Made by a program: the position numbers and the translations under genes. A DNA stretch of 64,000 nucleotides from Planococcus sp. ISL-109 (GTDB lineage: Bacteria > Bacillota > Bacilli > Bacillales_A > Planococcaceae), in the NCBI RefSeq assembly GCF_018613655.1, contig NZ_JAGGPW010000004.1, positions 958,627-1,022,626 on the forward strand. The letters are read 5' to 3'. Below, in pieces: positions 45,474 through 55,813 of this stretch; position 1 is the stretch's first letter; every line of letters starts with the position of its first letter. The notes below the pieces were generated by a model. It searched no databases, had not been told where the DNA came from, and was given only the letters and a program-made list of their open reading frames with translations.

Positions 45474-45839
45474 GTTTTTCATCTTCTTCTGAAGCACCCG
45501 ATAAACGAGCGGCTTGTATAGTTTCTGAGTCGGGCTGAACAATAAGCTGAACCCGACAGCATCCGAAATGAAGCCCGGCGTCAGCAACAGTGTGCCGCCG
45601 ACCAAAATAAACGCGGCACCGATCAGACGGTCGCCAGGCGCCTCCATTTGGCTCATGCTCGACTGAATATCACGGATTGCTCTTAGCCCTTGGCGTTTCG
45701 CCAAAAAAGCACCAAGCAACCCGGTCGAGATGATCAATCCAAGCGTCCAGAAAAATCCGATTTGGCCACCTGCCCAAATCAATATCGCAAGCTCAAGTGT
45801 CGGTACGACCACCAATGCCAGAAAAATCCACTTCATCAT
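45453..45839 (-). CDS. fxsA: FxsA-family membrane protein
   Basis: A 128-residue membrane protein starting MMKWIFLALVVVPTLELAI. It has three hydrophobic segments and the family pattern GFFWTLGLIISTGLLGAFLAKRQG. E. coli FxsA affects phage exclusion; the role in Firmicutes is unknown. I chose the ATG at 45839, as an in-frame TTG two codons earlier is closer to GGAGG but unlike family starts. It lies 24 bases downstream of pyk. Confidence 0.85.
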   Translation of the reverse strand: MMKWIFLALVVVPTLELAILIWAGGQIGFFWTLGLIISTGLLGAFLAKRQGLRAIRDIQSSMSQMEAPGDRLIGAAFILVGGTLLLTPGFISDAVGFSLLFSPTQKLYKPLVYRVLQKKMKNTRIIVG

Positions 45840-45863
45840 AGTCAATCGACCTCCAAATTTTCT

Positions 45864-47624
45864 TTACAAAACGCTCGCATGTCCTTGATAAATCACACCG
45901 GAAGCTGCATCAATCGTAATTTCCTGGCCGGATTCGATTTTAGCAACAGCATCTTTGACGCCGACAATTACCGGAATTCCAAGGCTCAGACCGACAACAG
46001 CTGCGTGGCTCGTCAATCCGCCTTCTTCTGTCACGATGCCGTCGCAATTATTAATAGCGTCCATCATGTCGCGGTCTGTGCCATATGTGACGATGATTTT
46101 GCCTTTAGTATCCATGCCAAGAGCTTCATCTGCTGTGCGGGCAACGACTGCTTCGCCGAAACCGACACTTTTCCCAATACCTTGGCCTTTTGCCAAAATG
46201 TCTCCGATTACGCGGAGTTTCATGAGATTTGTCGTACCGGCTTCACCGACTGGAACACCAGCTGTGATAATGACGAGATCGCCATGCTTAATTAATCCAT
46301 GTTTCAGCGCTTCTACAACGGCAATATCGAGTACTTCGTCCGTCGTTTTCACACGAGCGCCGACAATTGGATGAACGCCCCAGTTCAATGTCAGTTTCCG
46401 GGCTGTGCGAGCTGTAGACGTCACGGCAATGACCGGTGAGCCTGGACGGTATTTGGAAATCATTTTCGCTGTATGGCCGCTTTCCGTCGGAGCAAGAATA
46501 GCTTTGACACGCAAATTAAGGGCGGTATAGGCAACCGCTTGTCCGATCGCTTCGGTCATATTCGATTCTTTTTCTTTGCGGCGGTTCGTGACGATCTGTT
46601 TATGATTAAGCGCCGCTTCGGTCGTCTCGGCAATGCGGTGCATCGTCTCGACCGATTCTACCGGATAAAGCCCTGCTGCCGTTTCTCCTGACAACATGAT
46701 TGCATCGGTTCCGTCGAAAATCGCGTTCGCCACATCGCTCGCTTCTGCGCGTGTCGGACGTGGATTGCGCTGCATCGAGTCAAGCATCTGGGTCGCTGTG
46801 ATGACCGGCTTCCCTGCGCTATTACATTTTTCGATCATCGATTTTTGCACGAGCGGCACTTCTTCTGCTGGAATTTCTACACCAAGGTCACCACGGGCAA
46901 CCATTAAACCGTCTGAAACCATGATGATTTCATCCAAGTTGTCGACGCCTTCCTGGTTTTCGATTTTCGGAATGATTTGGATATGAGCTCCGCCGTTCTT
47001 CTCCAGCAAACTGCGGATTTCCATAACGTCCGAGCGGCGGCGCACAAATGAAGCCGCAACGAAATCAACATCCTGAGCAATACCGAACATCAGATCTTCT
47101 GCATCTTTTTCGGTAATTCCAGGCAATTGCACGGAAACTCCCGGCACGTTGACACCTTTTTTCGTTTTCAATGTCCCCGCATTTTCGATGATCGTGTGGA
47201 TCAATCCGCGCTCCAGATCGATGCTTGTCACGCGCAGTTCAATCAGTCCATCGTCGAGCAGAATGATTGAACCTTCATTTACATCTTCGATCAGCTTGTC
47301 ATATGTGATCGAAAACATCTCTTTTGTTCCAAGCACTTCCATCATCGAAATTGTGATTTCCTGGTTTGTTTCAAGTTCGATTTCATCGTTTTCCATTTTA
47401 TGTGTTCTGATTTCAGGACCTTTTGTATCCAATAGAATACCGACCGTTATGCCGGTCTTCTCAGAAGCTTCGCGAATGCGTTTGATGCGCAACCCATGCT
47501 CTTCGTGATCGCCATGCGAAAAGTTCAAACGCGCGACGTCCATGCCCGCTTCCATTAATTGTTCTAGTATTTCCGGCGATTCACTGGCCGGACCGATTGT
47601 GCAGACGATTTTTGTTTTTCTCAA
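45864..47624 (-). CDS. pyk: Pyruvate kinase with C-terminal PEP-utilising domain
   Basis: A 586-residue pyruvate kinase of the Bacillus type. The TIM barrel has [13 protein letters not shown], the catalytic lysine region [17 protein letters not shown], and [20 protein letters not shown]. An extra C-terminal domain has the swivelling-His motif [20 protein letters not shown], as in B. subtilis. The start is a TTG at 47624, eight bases after GGAG, giving the family N-terminus [11 protein letters not shown]. The longer frame back to 47693 runs into pfkA. It follows pfkA by 22 bases. Confidence 0.95.
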   Translation of the reverse strand: MRKTKIVCTIGPASESPEILEQLMEAGMDVARLNFSHGDHEEHGLRIKRIREASEKTGITVGILLDTKGPEIRTHKMENDEIELETNQEITISMMEVLGTKEMFSITYDKLIEDVNEGSIILLDDGLIELRVTSIDLERGLIHTIIENAGTLKTKKGVNVPGVSVQLPGITEKDAEDLMFGIAQDVDFVAASFVRRRSDVMEIRSLLEKNGGAHIQIIPKIENQEGVDNLDEIIMVSDGLMVARGDLGVEIPAEEVPLVQKSMIEKCNSAGKPVITATQMLDSMQRNPRPTRAEASDVANAIFDGTDAIMLSGETAAGLYPVESVETMHRIAETTEAALNHKQIVTNRRKEKESNMTEAIGQAVAYTALNLRVKAILAPTESGHTAKMISKYRPGSPVIAVTSTARTARKLTLNWGVHPIVGARVKTTDEVLDIAVVEALKHGLIKHGDLVIITAGVPVGEAGTTNLMKLRVIGDILAKGQGIGKSVGFGEAVVARTADEALGMDTKGKIIVTYGTDRDMMDAINNCDGIVTEEGGLTSHAAVVGLSLGIPVIVGVKDAVAKIESGQEITIDAASGVIYQGHASVL

Positions 47625-47646
47625 TAGGCTCACTCCATTTACCTGT

Positions 47647-48618
<972 letters not shown>

Positions 48619-48716
48619 CTACACTTCCTTATTACTTTATTCACCTTACCATGCAAGCCGTACGCTGTCAGTCCAAAACCCCTGTTTGCAGGGCGCTTTT
48701 TTGTACTTTACCCCAA

Positions 48717-48748
48717 AATAAAAAGACCGCAAAATGCGGCCTGCTTTT
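48717..48748 (-). terminator. Terminator after accA
   Basis: AGGCCGCA and TGCGGTCT (one G-U pair) form an 8-bp stem with a three-base loop and a T run on the minus strand, touching the accA stop codon. It closes the gntR-accD-accA operon. Confidence 0.8.
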
Positions 48749-49712
48749 ATTCGGTAAAAACACCGATCGCCCTGAATTTATCGTAGCGCTGTGCAATCAA
48801 TTCGTCCGCGCTCAAATCTTTCAGTTCATTGAGTGAATAACGGATGGCCCCACTGATCAGCTCCGCCTGTCGGGCTGGGTTGTGATGTGCGCCTCCGCGC
48901 ACTTCCGGAATCATATGCTCGATAATGCCCATGCCCAAAAGATCCGGTGCGGTGATTTTCATCGCTTCTGCAGCCGTTTTCGCCAGTGCTGCGTCTTTCC
49001 ATAGAATCGATGCTGCCCCTTCCGGTGAAATGACCGAGAACGTCGAGTTCTCCAGCATCAGGATCTGATTGCCGACACCAAGCGCAAGCGCTCCCCCGCT
49101 GCCGCCTTCTCCGATGACAATCGACAAGACCGGCACTTCAAGCCCAGCCATTTCGACGAGGTTGCGGGCGATTGCTTCACTCTGGCCGCGCTCTTCCGCT
49201 GCTTTCCCAGGGTACGCACCTTTCGTATCGATCAGGCAAATAATCGGCCGGCCGAATTTTTCCGCCTGCTTCATCAAGCGCAATGCCTTACGGTAACCTT
49301 CTGGATGCGGCATTCCAAAATTGCGGCGGACGTTTTCTTTTGTGTCTTTGCCGCGCTGATGGCCGATGATGGTCACGGGCTGCCCTTCAAAACTGCCGAT
49401 GCCACCGACAATCGCTTCATCGTCGCCGTAAAGGCGGTCGCCGTGCAATTCGATAAAGTCCGTAAACACGAGCGACAAATAATCGAGCGTTGTCGGCCGT
49501 TCCGGATGCCGTGCCACTTGAACGCGATCCCACGGCTTCATGTTTTCGTAGATTTCCTCTTCTAGTTTGGCAAAGCGTTCTTCGAGTGATGCAATCTCGG
49601 TACTGAGATCCACATCAGCTGTTTTCGTATAGTCTTTCAATTCCGAGATTTTTCTTCTCAGTTCGATCAACGGCTCTTCGAATGCCATCGTTTTCACTTT
49701 CTTTTTAGGCAT
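48747..49712 (-). CDS. accA: Acetyl-CoA carboxylase carboxyltransferase alpha subunit
   Basis: A 321-residue AccA, which with AccD transfers the carboxyl group from biotin to acetyl-CoA, the first step of fatty acid synthesis. The family pattern is complete: [50 protein letters not shown]-like [19 protein letters not shown], and [15 protein letters not shown]. The start overlaps the end of accD by eight bases with a GGAG inside accD, showing translational coupling. Confidence 0.97.
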   Translation of the reverse strand: MPKKKVKTMAFEEPLIELRRKISELKDYTKTADVDLSTEIASLEERFAKLEEEIYENMKPWDRVQVARHPERPTTLDYLSLVFTDFIELHGDRLYGDDEAIVGGIGSFEGQPVTIIGHQRGKDTKENVRRNFGMPHPEGYRKALRLMKQAEKFGRPIICLIDTKGAYPGKAAEERGQSEAIARNLVEMAGLEVPVLSIVIGEGGSGGALALGVGNQILMLENSTFSVISPEGAASILWKDAALAKTAAEAMKITAPDLLGMGIIEHMIPEVRGGAHHNPARQAELISGAIRYSLNELKDLSADELIAQRYDKFRAIGVFTE

Positions 49713-50577
49713 CGGATCCAGCTCCTTTCACATGCAAGCGAACAATGGTCGCAAGCGTTTCGCGCATTTTGCAGCGATGCACGACTGCATCCAATTGGCC
49801 GTGCGCGAGCAGGAACTCAGCCGTCTGGAAATCTTCCGGCAATTTCTCCCGCACTGTCTGTTCGATGACGCGGCGTCCTGCAAAACCGATCAACGCTTTC
49901 GGTTCCGCCAAGTTGATGTCTCCGACAGAAGCAAAACTGGCTGACACGCCACCTGTAGTCGGATGCGTCAAAATCGATACGAACAATAAGCCTTCGTTCG
50001 AATGGCGCTTTAAAGCCACACTCGTTTTCGCCATCTGCATGAGCGACAACACACCTTCTTGCATGCGCGCCCCGCCGCTTGCTGTGAATATTAGAAATGG
50101 CACTTTCAGTTTTGTCGCGAGCTCAATGGCGCGGGTGATTTTCTCTCCGACCACTGACCCCATCGAGCCCATGCGAAAATGGGAATCCATTACCGCAATG
50201 ACGACTTGCTGGCCTTTAATCGATCCGCTGCCAGTCAAGACCGCTTCATTCAAACCGGTTTTTTGGCTATCGGATTTCACTTTCTCGCTGTAGCCCGGGA
50301 AATTGAGCGGGTTTTCCGACTTCAAATGATCATCCACCGATTCGAAGCTTGAGTCGTCCATCAAGTGGACAATGCGCTCGTGCGCCGTCATCTTGAAATG
50401 ATGGTCGCATTTCGGACAGACTTTGCCCAAATGCTCGAGTTCTTTCGTCAAAGTGATGTGTTTGCAGTTCGGGCATTTGGTCATCAATCCTTCCGGCACA
50501 TCTTTAGCCGCTTTTGATGGAATTGTCGCCTCTTTTTCGTCGCGTTTTCGTTTGAATATATCCCGTATCATCGCCAT
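49705..50577 (-). CDS. accD: Acetyl-CoA carboxylase carboxyltransferase beta subunit
   Basis: A 290-residue AccD with the N-terminal zinc ribbon ([11 protein letters not shown] and [11 protein letters not shown]) and the crotonase-like core with [20 protein letters not shown] and [22 protein letters not shown]. It forms the carboxyltransferase with AccA. It overlaps the gntR end by 10 bases, so gntR, accD and accA form one tightly coupled operon. Confidence 0.97.
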   Translation of the reverse strand: MAMIRDIFKRKRDEKEATIPSKAAKDVPEGLMTKCPNCKHITLTKELEHLGKVCPKCDHHFKMTAHERIVHLMDDSSFESVDDHLKSENPLNFPGYSEKVKSDSQKTGLNEAVLTGSGSIKGQQVVIAVMDSHFRMGSMGSVVGEKITRAIELATKLKVPFLIFTASGGARMQEGVLSLMQMAKTSVALKRHSNEGLLFVSILTHPTTGGVSASFASVGDINLAEPKALIGFAGRRVIEQTVREKLPEDFQTAEFLLAHGQLDAVVHRCKMRETLATIVRLHVKGAGSDA

Positions 50578-51209
50578 TCCTTATTCTCCCCTTTAGTTAA
50601 GACACTGCTCCAGGCTTTAAAGCCCCGGATGGCCGCTTCGGCATCCTGCTCTTCGATCGCTTGCAGTATATTCGTCAATAGTTTTTTTTCCTCAGGCGAT
50701 ACATCGCCGTCATATGGATTGCCGCTATATTGCTTTAACAAGAACCAAATTTTCAATGATAGGCGGTTGCCGGATAGTACCATCAACTCCCGGACAAAAT
50801 CCTCCCGTTTGAAATCATGCGCTTCGAGCCGTCCAAGAAAACTATCCCAAACCGGCAATTTCGCAGCATCGGTTCCACAGATAGCTTGTATAGCCGCCGT
50901 TTCGTGGATGCACATCGTCTCCCGGACATCTTCATGCGATTTACTGTCTTGCAAAACAAAAGTGGACAATAGCTCGACCAGACGATGATTTCTCGGTTCC
51001 GATAGAAACGTCCCTTCGCCGCGCCGTGTTTCAATAAGTCCCAGCAGTTCCAGGCTGCGCAATGCTTCGCGGATGGTCGAGCGCCCCACTGCGAGCTTTT
51101 CCGCCAATTCCCGTTCAGATGGAATCCGGTCGCCCGGACGTATGTTTTGTTCGCGGATCATATCCCGCATTTCACTTACGATGTTTAAATAGCGCTTAGG
51201 CTGATTCAT
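50568..51209 (-). CDS. GntR/FadR-family transcriptional regulator
   Basis: A 213-residue GntR regulator. The N-terminal winged helix has the diagnostic [28 protein letters not shown] (given here in part: [20 protein letters not shown]) followed by [14 protein letters not shown]-terminal FCD-like all-alpha ligand domain follows. The start MNQPKRYLN at 51209 follows AAGGAG. It is the first gene of the accDA operon and a perfect TGGT-N3-ACCA palindrome lies just upstream, so it probably controls carboxyltransferase synthesis and itself. The ligand is unknown; an acyl-CoA or organic acid would fit. Confidence 0.88.
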   Translation of the reverse strand: MNQPKRYLNIVSEMRDMIREQNIRPGDRIPSERELAEKLAVGRSTIREALRSLELLGLIETRRGEGTFLSEPRNHRLVELLSTFVLQDSKSHEDVRETMCIHETAAIQAICGTDAAKLPVWDSFLGRLEAHDFKREDFVRELMVLSGNRLSLKIWFLLKQYSGNPYDGDVSPEEKKLLTNILQAIEEQDAEAAIRGFKAWSSVLTKGENKEWR

Positions 51210-51239
51210 GAAAACTCCTTTTGTTTCCATTTTTTTGAA

Positions 51240-51254
51240 AGTGGTCTGACCACT
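51240..51254. promoter_or_regulatory. GntR-type operator before gntR-accDA
   Basis: AGTGGTCTGACCACT is a perfect 7+1+7 palindrome containing TGGT-N3-ACCA, the half-site spacing used by FadR/PdhR-type GntR proteins. It lies 31-45 bases before the regulator start, in the promoter region. The promoter hexamers themselves were not confidently placed. Confidence 0.8.
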
Positions 51255-51294
51255 AATCTTTCTATAACTTTACAAAAAATTTCGGCTCCCGTAA

Positions 51295-51330
51295 AGAAAA
51301 AACTGCTTTTCTTTTTAAAGAAAAGCAGTT
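51295..51330 (-). terminator. Terminator after dnaE
   Basis: AACTGCTTTTCTTT and AAAGAAAAGCAGTT form a 14-bp stem with a two-base loop and a following T run on the minus strand. Confidence 0.88.
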
Positions 51331-51367
51331 TAATAGGAAATAGTTTATGCAATCGGGAAATATATTG

Positions 51368-54300
51368 CTATTCAATCGAGACTGTTTTGCAGATGATCGC
51401 TGTCTTTCCTTGGCGATTTTCAACCGCCCCTTGCACTTCGAGCAGTGCATCTTTTTCGAGCCGTTCATTGTACTGGGCATATTCTTTCGGGAATAAGGTG
51501 ATCGACGCTACTCCTGTTTCATCCTGCAAAGTGACGAACGCCATCGCATCCCCTTTTTTTGTGCGGATGCGACGCACATCCTCCACCAAGCCAAGGACGT
51601 CCACCCGTTCACGGTCTTTTTTCTGCGGCAGGTCGTTGAGCGCCGTATAACTGGTTTTACGCTGTTCTTTCTCCCGCGCAACCGGATGCGTGCTCAAATA
51701 AAATCCAAGTGCTTCTTTTTCAAAATCCAGTTTGAGGTTTTCGGGCATCGGATCGGCTTTTGTGTATTTCGGTTTCATGAATGATGAACCCATGTCATCA
51801 AACAAGCCTGGCTCTTCATTCGGTTTCACCAGCTCAGCATGCTTGATCGCACTGTCCAGCGAAGCGAGCAACACTGCCCGGTCTTTACCCAACATGTCCA
51901 GCGCTCCCGCTTTGATCAACGGTTCGATAGCCTTGCGGGTAAAGTGGACAGCTGATATCCGTTCGGCAATATTGAACAGGCTGTGGAACGGGCCGTCTTG
52001 TCTGGCCGACAGAATCGCTTTGACGTCCGTCCCGGGAACACCTTTTATGGCATTCAGCCCGGTTCTTACAAGCTTTTCTTCCGAGGAGAAGCCATGGCGG
52101 CTGTTCACGATGCACGGCGGGGCAAGCGGGATGCCACGCTCTTTCATCTCGCGCATGAACTGAGCGGTTTTTTCCTGGTTGCCTTGGCTATTCGACAGCA
52201 ACGACGCATAAAACTGCACCGCGTAATGGGCTTTCATATACGCCAGCTGATAGGAAATCATGCTATAAGCGACTGCATGGCTTTTCGGAAAGCCATAGGC
52301 GGCAAACCGCACAATCAAGTCGTAGACCGCTTCCGCTTCTTTTTTTGCATAGCCTTTTGTTGTTGCGCCTCTGACAAAATGTTGGCGTTCTTCATCGAGG
52401 ATCTGACGGCTTTTTTTGCTGACGGCGCGGCGCAGAAGATCCGCTTCCCCTAAACTAAAGCCTGCCATTTCGGCGGCAATTTTCATGATTTGTTCCTGAT
52501 AGACGATAACACCGTATGTTTCCGCGAGTATCGGCTCGAGCACCGGATGAATGTAAGTTACCGCCTCCTGCTTGTGCTTGCGCCTGGCGTAAAGAGGGAT
52601 GAATTCCATCGGGCCCGGACGGTATAAGGCATTGACTGCGACAATGTCGCCGAATGCGCTCGGCTTGATCAGCATCAACGCGCGGCGCATTCCTGGGGAT
52701 TCCAGCTGAAAAATCCCAGCCGTGTCGCCTTTTGCCAATAAAGTATACGTTGCGGCATCAGCGAGAGGCAAACTGCGATAATCGATGCGCTCATTCAAAT
52801 CACGCTTCACCATATGCGCCATGTTTTCCAATACAGTCAAATTGCGCAATCCAAGAAAATCCATTTTCAGCAAGCCGATTGCTTCGAGCTCTTGCATCGG
52901 CCATTGTGTAATGAAAATCTCGTCATGGCCTTTTTCAATCGGAACATAGTCCACTAGAGGCCCTGGACTTAAAATAACGCCTGCCGCATGGATCGACGAA
53001 TTGCGCGGCAAGCCTTCCAGTTTCAGCGCGGTTTTAAACCAGCGTTCACGCACTTCATTCCCGATGATCCAACTTTCAAATGCCTTCGATTCAAGCAATG
53101 CTTCGCGCAGCGTGATGCCGAGGCGGCTCGGAATCATTTTTGATATCTTCTCGAGCTCTTCGGATTCAAATCCGAACACTCTCGCCGTATCCCGTGCAAC
53201 TGCTTTGGCGGACAATGTGCCGAAGGTGATGATTTGGGCAGTTTGCAATGCGCCATATTTCTGCGCAACGTATTCCACCACTTCCTGGCGCCTGTGATCG
53301 GCAAAATCGATGTCGATATCCGGTAAAGTGACGCGTTCCGGATTCAAGAAACGCTCGAACAATAAACCATGTGCCAGCGGATCGACATCGGTGATACGAA
53401 GCGCAAAAGCGACGAGTGAGCCGGCGGAAGATCCGCGTCCTGGCCCCGTTAAAATCCCTTTCTTCCTTGCGAACGCCATAAAATCCGAAACGATAAGAAA
53501 ATAATCAATATACCCCATCGATGCGATAATGCCCAACTCATAGTCGAGCCGTTCACGGTAATCTGCAGTGACCGTTTCGATGCGCTCTTCAAGCCCGCGC
53601 ATGCAATGCGTTTTGATCACTTCTGCTTTGTCCTGTCCGCTCTTTAACGGATAATGCGGCAACAGTTGGCGATGGAGCGGGATGCTGACTCGGCATTTCA
53701 GGAGTAAATTTTCCGCCTCTTGCAGCCATTCAGGATGATCCGAAAACCATTCCGACAGCTCTTCGCGAGACGGCACATAGGCATTTGAATGTTCCGGCCG
53801 CGGCCGCTCCGAGTCACTTAGTTTAAAGCCTCCCCCGATGGCATTTGCTACTTCGTATGCAAATGCGTCTTCTTTTTTCACGTAACGGCTTTCTTGGCTT
53901 GCGATAAGCGTCAAGCCGAACGAAGCACATAAATCGCGAAACGTCTGTTCCGTTTCGCAGACAGCACCACCCGGCCGCTCAATGCTCGCGAGCAAGCGGT
54001 CACCGAAAATCCCCTGCACATAGCTAACAGCTGCACTGCGGTCGGTCAACACCCATTCGGTTTTGTTCGGGATGACGCAGATCAAGCCTTGTTGATACGC
54101 TGACAGCCATCTCTTCGGAACCGCCCTCACCTGGCGCGTGGATAAAGCACTCGTAAGTTTCAGGAGCATATGATAGCCTTCATTATTTTCAGCATATAAA
54201 ATGACCGGCAGTGCAGTCCCTTCAAAGTCGATCGGCACGGAAAGGCCGAGCACCCCGTGGATGCCAGCCTTTTTGCATGCGTCCCAAAAAGGAAGAACGC

Positions 54301-54427
54301 CGTATAGTTTGGAATTGACAAGAGCTGCAGCGCGTGCACCTTGCTTGGCAAGAACGGAGAAGAGTTCTTCCAGGCGAACCGTGCTCTGCAGCGGATCGGC
54401 CGCCGTCACGATATGCGGATAGACCAT
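51368..54427 (-). CDS. dnaE: DNA polymerase III alpha subunit, DnaE type
   Basis: A 1,019-residue C-family replicative polymerase; in B. subtilis DnaE extends primers before PolC takes over. The catalytic aspartates are visible in TLPDIDIDFADHRRQEVV, with GPGRGSSAGSLVAFAL and MDFLGLRNLTVLENM. A helix-hairpin-helix and an OB domain are near the C-terminus. The N-terminal PHP domain looks eroded, because the usual LHxHSxYS and LTDH words are replaced by HIVTAADPLQST and ALVNSKLYGV. It is about 90 residues shorter than B. subtilis DnaE. The start MVYPHIV at 54427 fits a GAAGG ribosome site. Confidence 0.93.
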   Translation of the reverse strand: MVYPHIVTAADPLQSTVRLEELFSVLAKQGARAAALVNSKLYGVLPFWDACKKAGIHGVLGLSVPIDFEGTALPVILYAENNEGYHMLLKLTSALSTRQVRAVPKRWLSAYQQGLICVIPNKTEWVLTDRSAAVSYVQGIFGDRLLASIERPGGAVCETEQTFRDLCASFGLTLIASQESRYVKKEDAFAYEVANAIGGGFKLSDSERPRPEHSNAYVPSREELSEWFSDHPEWLQEAENLLLKCRVSIPLHRQLLPHYPLKSGQDKAEVIKTHCMRGLEERIETVTADYRERLDYELGIIASMGYIDYFLIVSDFMAFARKKGILTGPGRGSSAGSLVAFALRITDVDPLAHGLLFERFLNPERVTLPDIDIDFADHRRQEVVEYVAQKYGALQTAQIITFGTLSAKAVARDTARVFGFESEELEKISKMIPSRLGITLREALLESKAFESWIIGNEVRERWFKTALKLEGLPRNSSIHAAGVILSPGPLVDYVPIEKGHDEIFITQWPMQELEAIGLLKMDFLGLRNLTVLENMAHMVKRDLNERIDYRSLPLADAATYTLLAKGDTAGIFQLESPGMRRALMLIKPSAFGDIVAVNALYRPGPMEFIPLYARRKHKQEAVTYIHPVLEPILAETYGVIVYQEQIMKIAAEMAGFSLGEADLLRRAVSKKSRQILDEERQHFVRGATTKGYAKKEAEAVYDLIVRFAAYGFPKSHAVAYSMISYQLAYMKAHYAVQFYASLLSNSQGNQEKTAQFMREMKERGIPLAPPCIVNSRHGFSSEEKLVRTGLNAIKGVPGTDVKAILSARQDGPFHSLFNIAERISAVHFTRKAIEPLIKAGALDMLGKDRAVLLASLDSAIKHAELVKPNEEPGLFDDMGSSFMKPKYTKADPMPENLKLDFEKEALGFYLSTHPVAREKEQRKTSYTALNDLPQKKDRERVDVLGLVEDVRRIRTKKGDAMAFVTLQDETGVASITLFPKEYAQYNERLEKDALLEVQGAVENRQGKTAIICKTVSIE

Positions 54428-54444
54428 TTCAACACCTTCTTTCC

Positions 54445-55386
54445 TCAAGCGCTCGCGCAAATTTCCTCAAGGCGCCGGATCACCCGGTCCGCCTCGTCCC
54501 AAGAATAAGCGACAGCACCGGAAGCCATCGGATGGCCCCCTCCTCCGAATTCTTTTGCGAGCGTATTGATGACCGGGCCTTTCGAGCGGAGGCGTACACG
54601 GATTTCCGTTTCTTCTTCGATTAAAATCACCCAGGCTCTAATGCCTTTGACATTGCCTAATGTACCGACGAGCAAAGAAGTATCGGTTGGCGTCACATCG
54701 AATTCCGCTAAAATATCCCGTGTGATTTTAACAAAGGCAGCACCGTTTGTATTCATTTGGAAATTTTGATACATATACCCTTGAAGATGGAGCAATTTGC
54801 GGTCCATTTCGTACATGCCGTTATGGAGCTCGTTACGGTCAAAACCATATTTAATCAATTCCCCCGCCACGTCAAAAGTTTTTTGAGTGGTGCTCGGGAA
54901 TAGGAAGCGTCCGGTGTCGCCGATGATTCCGGCATACAACAGCCTGGCGCCTGCATCGGACAGCTTCCAATTTTCTGCAATTTGGCCATATGTAAATAAT
55001 TCATAGATCATTTCGGATGAAGAACTCGCTTGTGGATCGACTTGGCAAATGTCACCGTAGGCATCATCGTTCGGGTGATGATCGATTTTGATCAATTTTG
55101 CACCTGTCGTATAGCGTTGGTCATCAATGCGGTCGGTATTGGCGGTATCGGTGACGATGACCAATGCACCTTTGAAATCCGCATCTTCGACAGCGTCCGG
55201 GAAGTCGAGGAAATCCATCGTATAGTCATGGGTTCCTGTTGCTAGCACACGCTTTTCGGGATAGTTATGGCTGATCATGTATTTCAAGCCGATTTGCGAA
55301 CCATAAGCATCCGGGTCCGGCCGTACATGGCGATGGATGATAATGGTATCGAATTGTTTAATTGTGTCGATGATTTGACTGTACAT
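54445..55386 (-). CDS. nrnA: NrnA oligoribonuclease / pAp phosphatase
   Basis: A 313-residue DHH-family phosphoesterase, the same length as B. subtilis NrnA, which degrades nano-RNAs and 3',5'-phosphoadenosine phosphate. The DHH motifs are HRHVRPDPDAYGSQIGL, VIVTDTANTDRIDD and LIKIDHHPNDDAYG. The C-terminal DHHA1 domain has EFGGGGHPMASGAVAY. The ATG at 55386 has GGAGG nine bases upstream, and the 40-codon longer frame lacks any ribosome site and runs toward ytpI. It is 17 bases upstream of dnaE. Confidence 0.95.
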   Translation of the reverse strand: MYSQIIDTIKQFDTIIIHRHVRPDPDAYGSQIGLKYMISHNYPEKRVLATGTHDYTMDFLDFPDAVEDADFKGALVIVTDTANTDRIDDQRYTTGAKLIKIDHHPNDDAYGDICQVDPQASSSSEMIYELFTYGQIAENWKLSDAGARLLYAGIIGDTGRFLFPSTTQKTFDVAGELIKYGFDRNELHNGMYEMDRKLLHLQGYMYQNFQMNTNGAAFVKITRDILAEFDVTPTDTSLLVGTLGNVKGIRAWVILIEEETEIRVRLRSKGPVINTLAKEFGGGGHPMASGAVAYSWDEADRVIRRLEEICASA

Positions 55387-55480
55387 TGCCTTAATCCTCC
55401 GTTGGAAGGGGAAATCCATTCGCATTTTCCTGCTATCCACATTACAATGGATAGTAGATTTGCACAACAGGAGGTTCCCC

Positions 55481-55780
55481 ATGCTAATATTTATATTTCT
55501 GATCATTGTTTCTGCTGCCTTTTATCTCTATTATAAAACAAAACAAATCCGCACCCGTTTGCCGGTACGGAAAAACTGGTATGCGAGCCGCGCTTCGATG
55601 GCTCTCGGCAGTTTCATCGCCTTTTTCGGTATCAACCAGCTGTTCATTTTCCAAACAGCGGTCACGTATATCATCGCCGGCATTTTCATCGTCCTCGGTG
55701 TGGCGCTCATCGTTCATAACTTTAAAGCGAACCGCCATTACCAGGCTTTTCTCGACGAGGAAACCCGCCTCAACCCATAA
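55481..55780 (+). CDS. ytpI: YtpI-like membrane protein
   Basis: A 99-residue protein starting MLIFIFLIIVSAAFYLYY after AGGAGG. It has three hydrophobic segments (about 1-17, 40-58, 60-80) and a basic loop at 20-35 (KTKQIRTRLPVRKNWYASRA). Position beside nrnA matches ytpI, whose function is unknown. It is divergent from nrnA and convergent with ytoI. Confidence 0.85.
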   Translation: MLIFIFLIIVSAAFYLYYKTKQIRTRLPVRKNWYASRASMALGSFIAFFGINQLFIFQTAVTYIIAGIFIVLGVALIVHNFKANRHYQAFLDEETRLNP

Positions 55781-55813
55781 AATAACCTCTCCTTCGCGGA
55801 GGGGTTTTTTTGT
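55781..55813 (+). terminator. Terminator after ytpI
   Basis: AACCTCTCC and GGAGGGGTT (one G-U pair) form the stem around TTCGC, followed by seven T. Confidence 0.9.

Noticed and set aside
48679-48702. Hairpin CCCCTG/CAGGG with T run on the plus strand near pfkA
   Set aside because: Short stem and no plus-strand gene upstream that would need a terminator.
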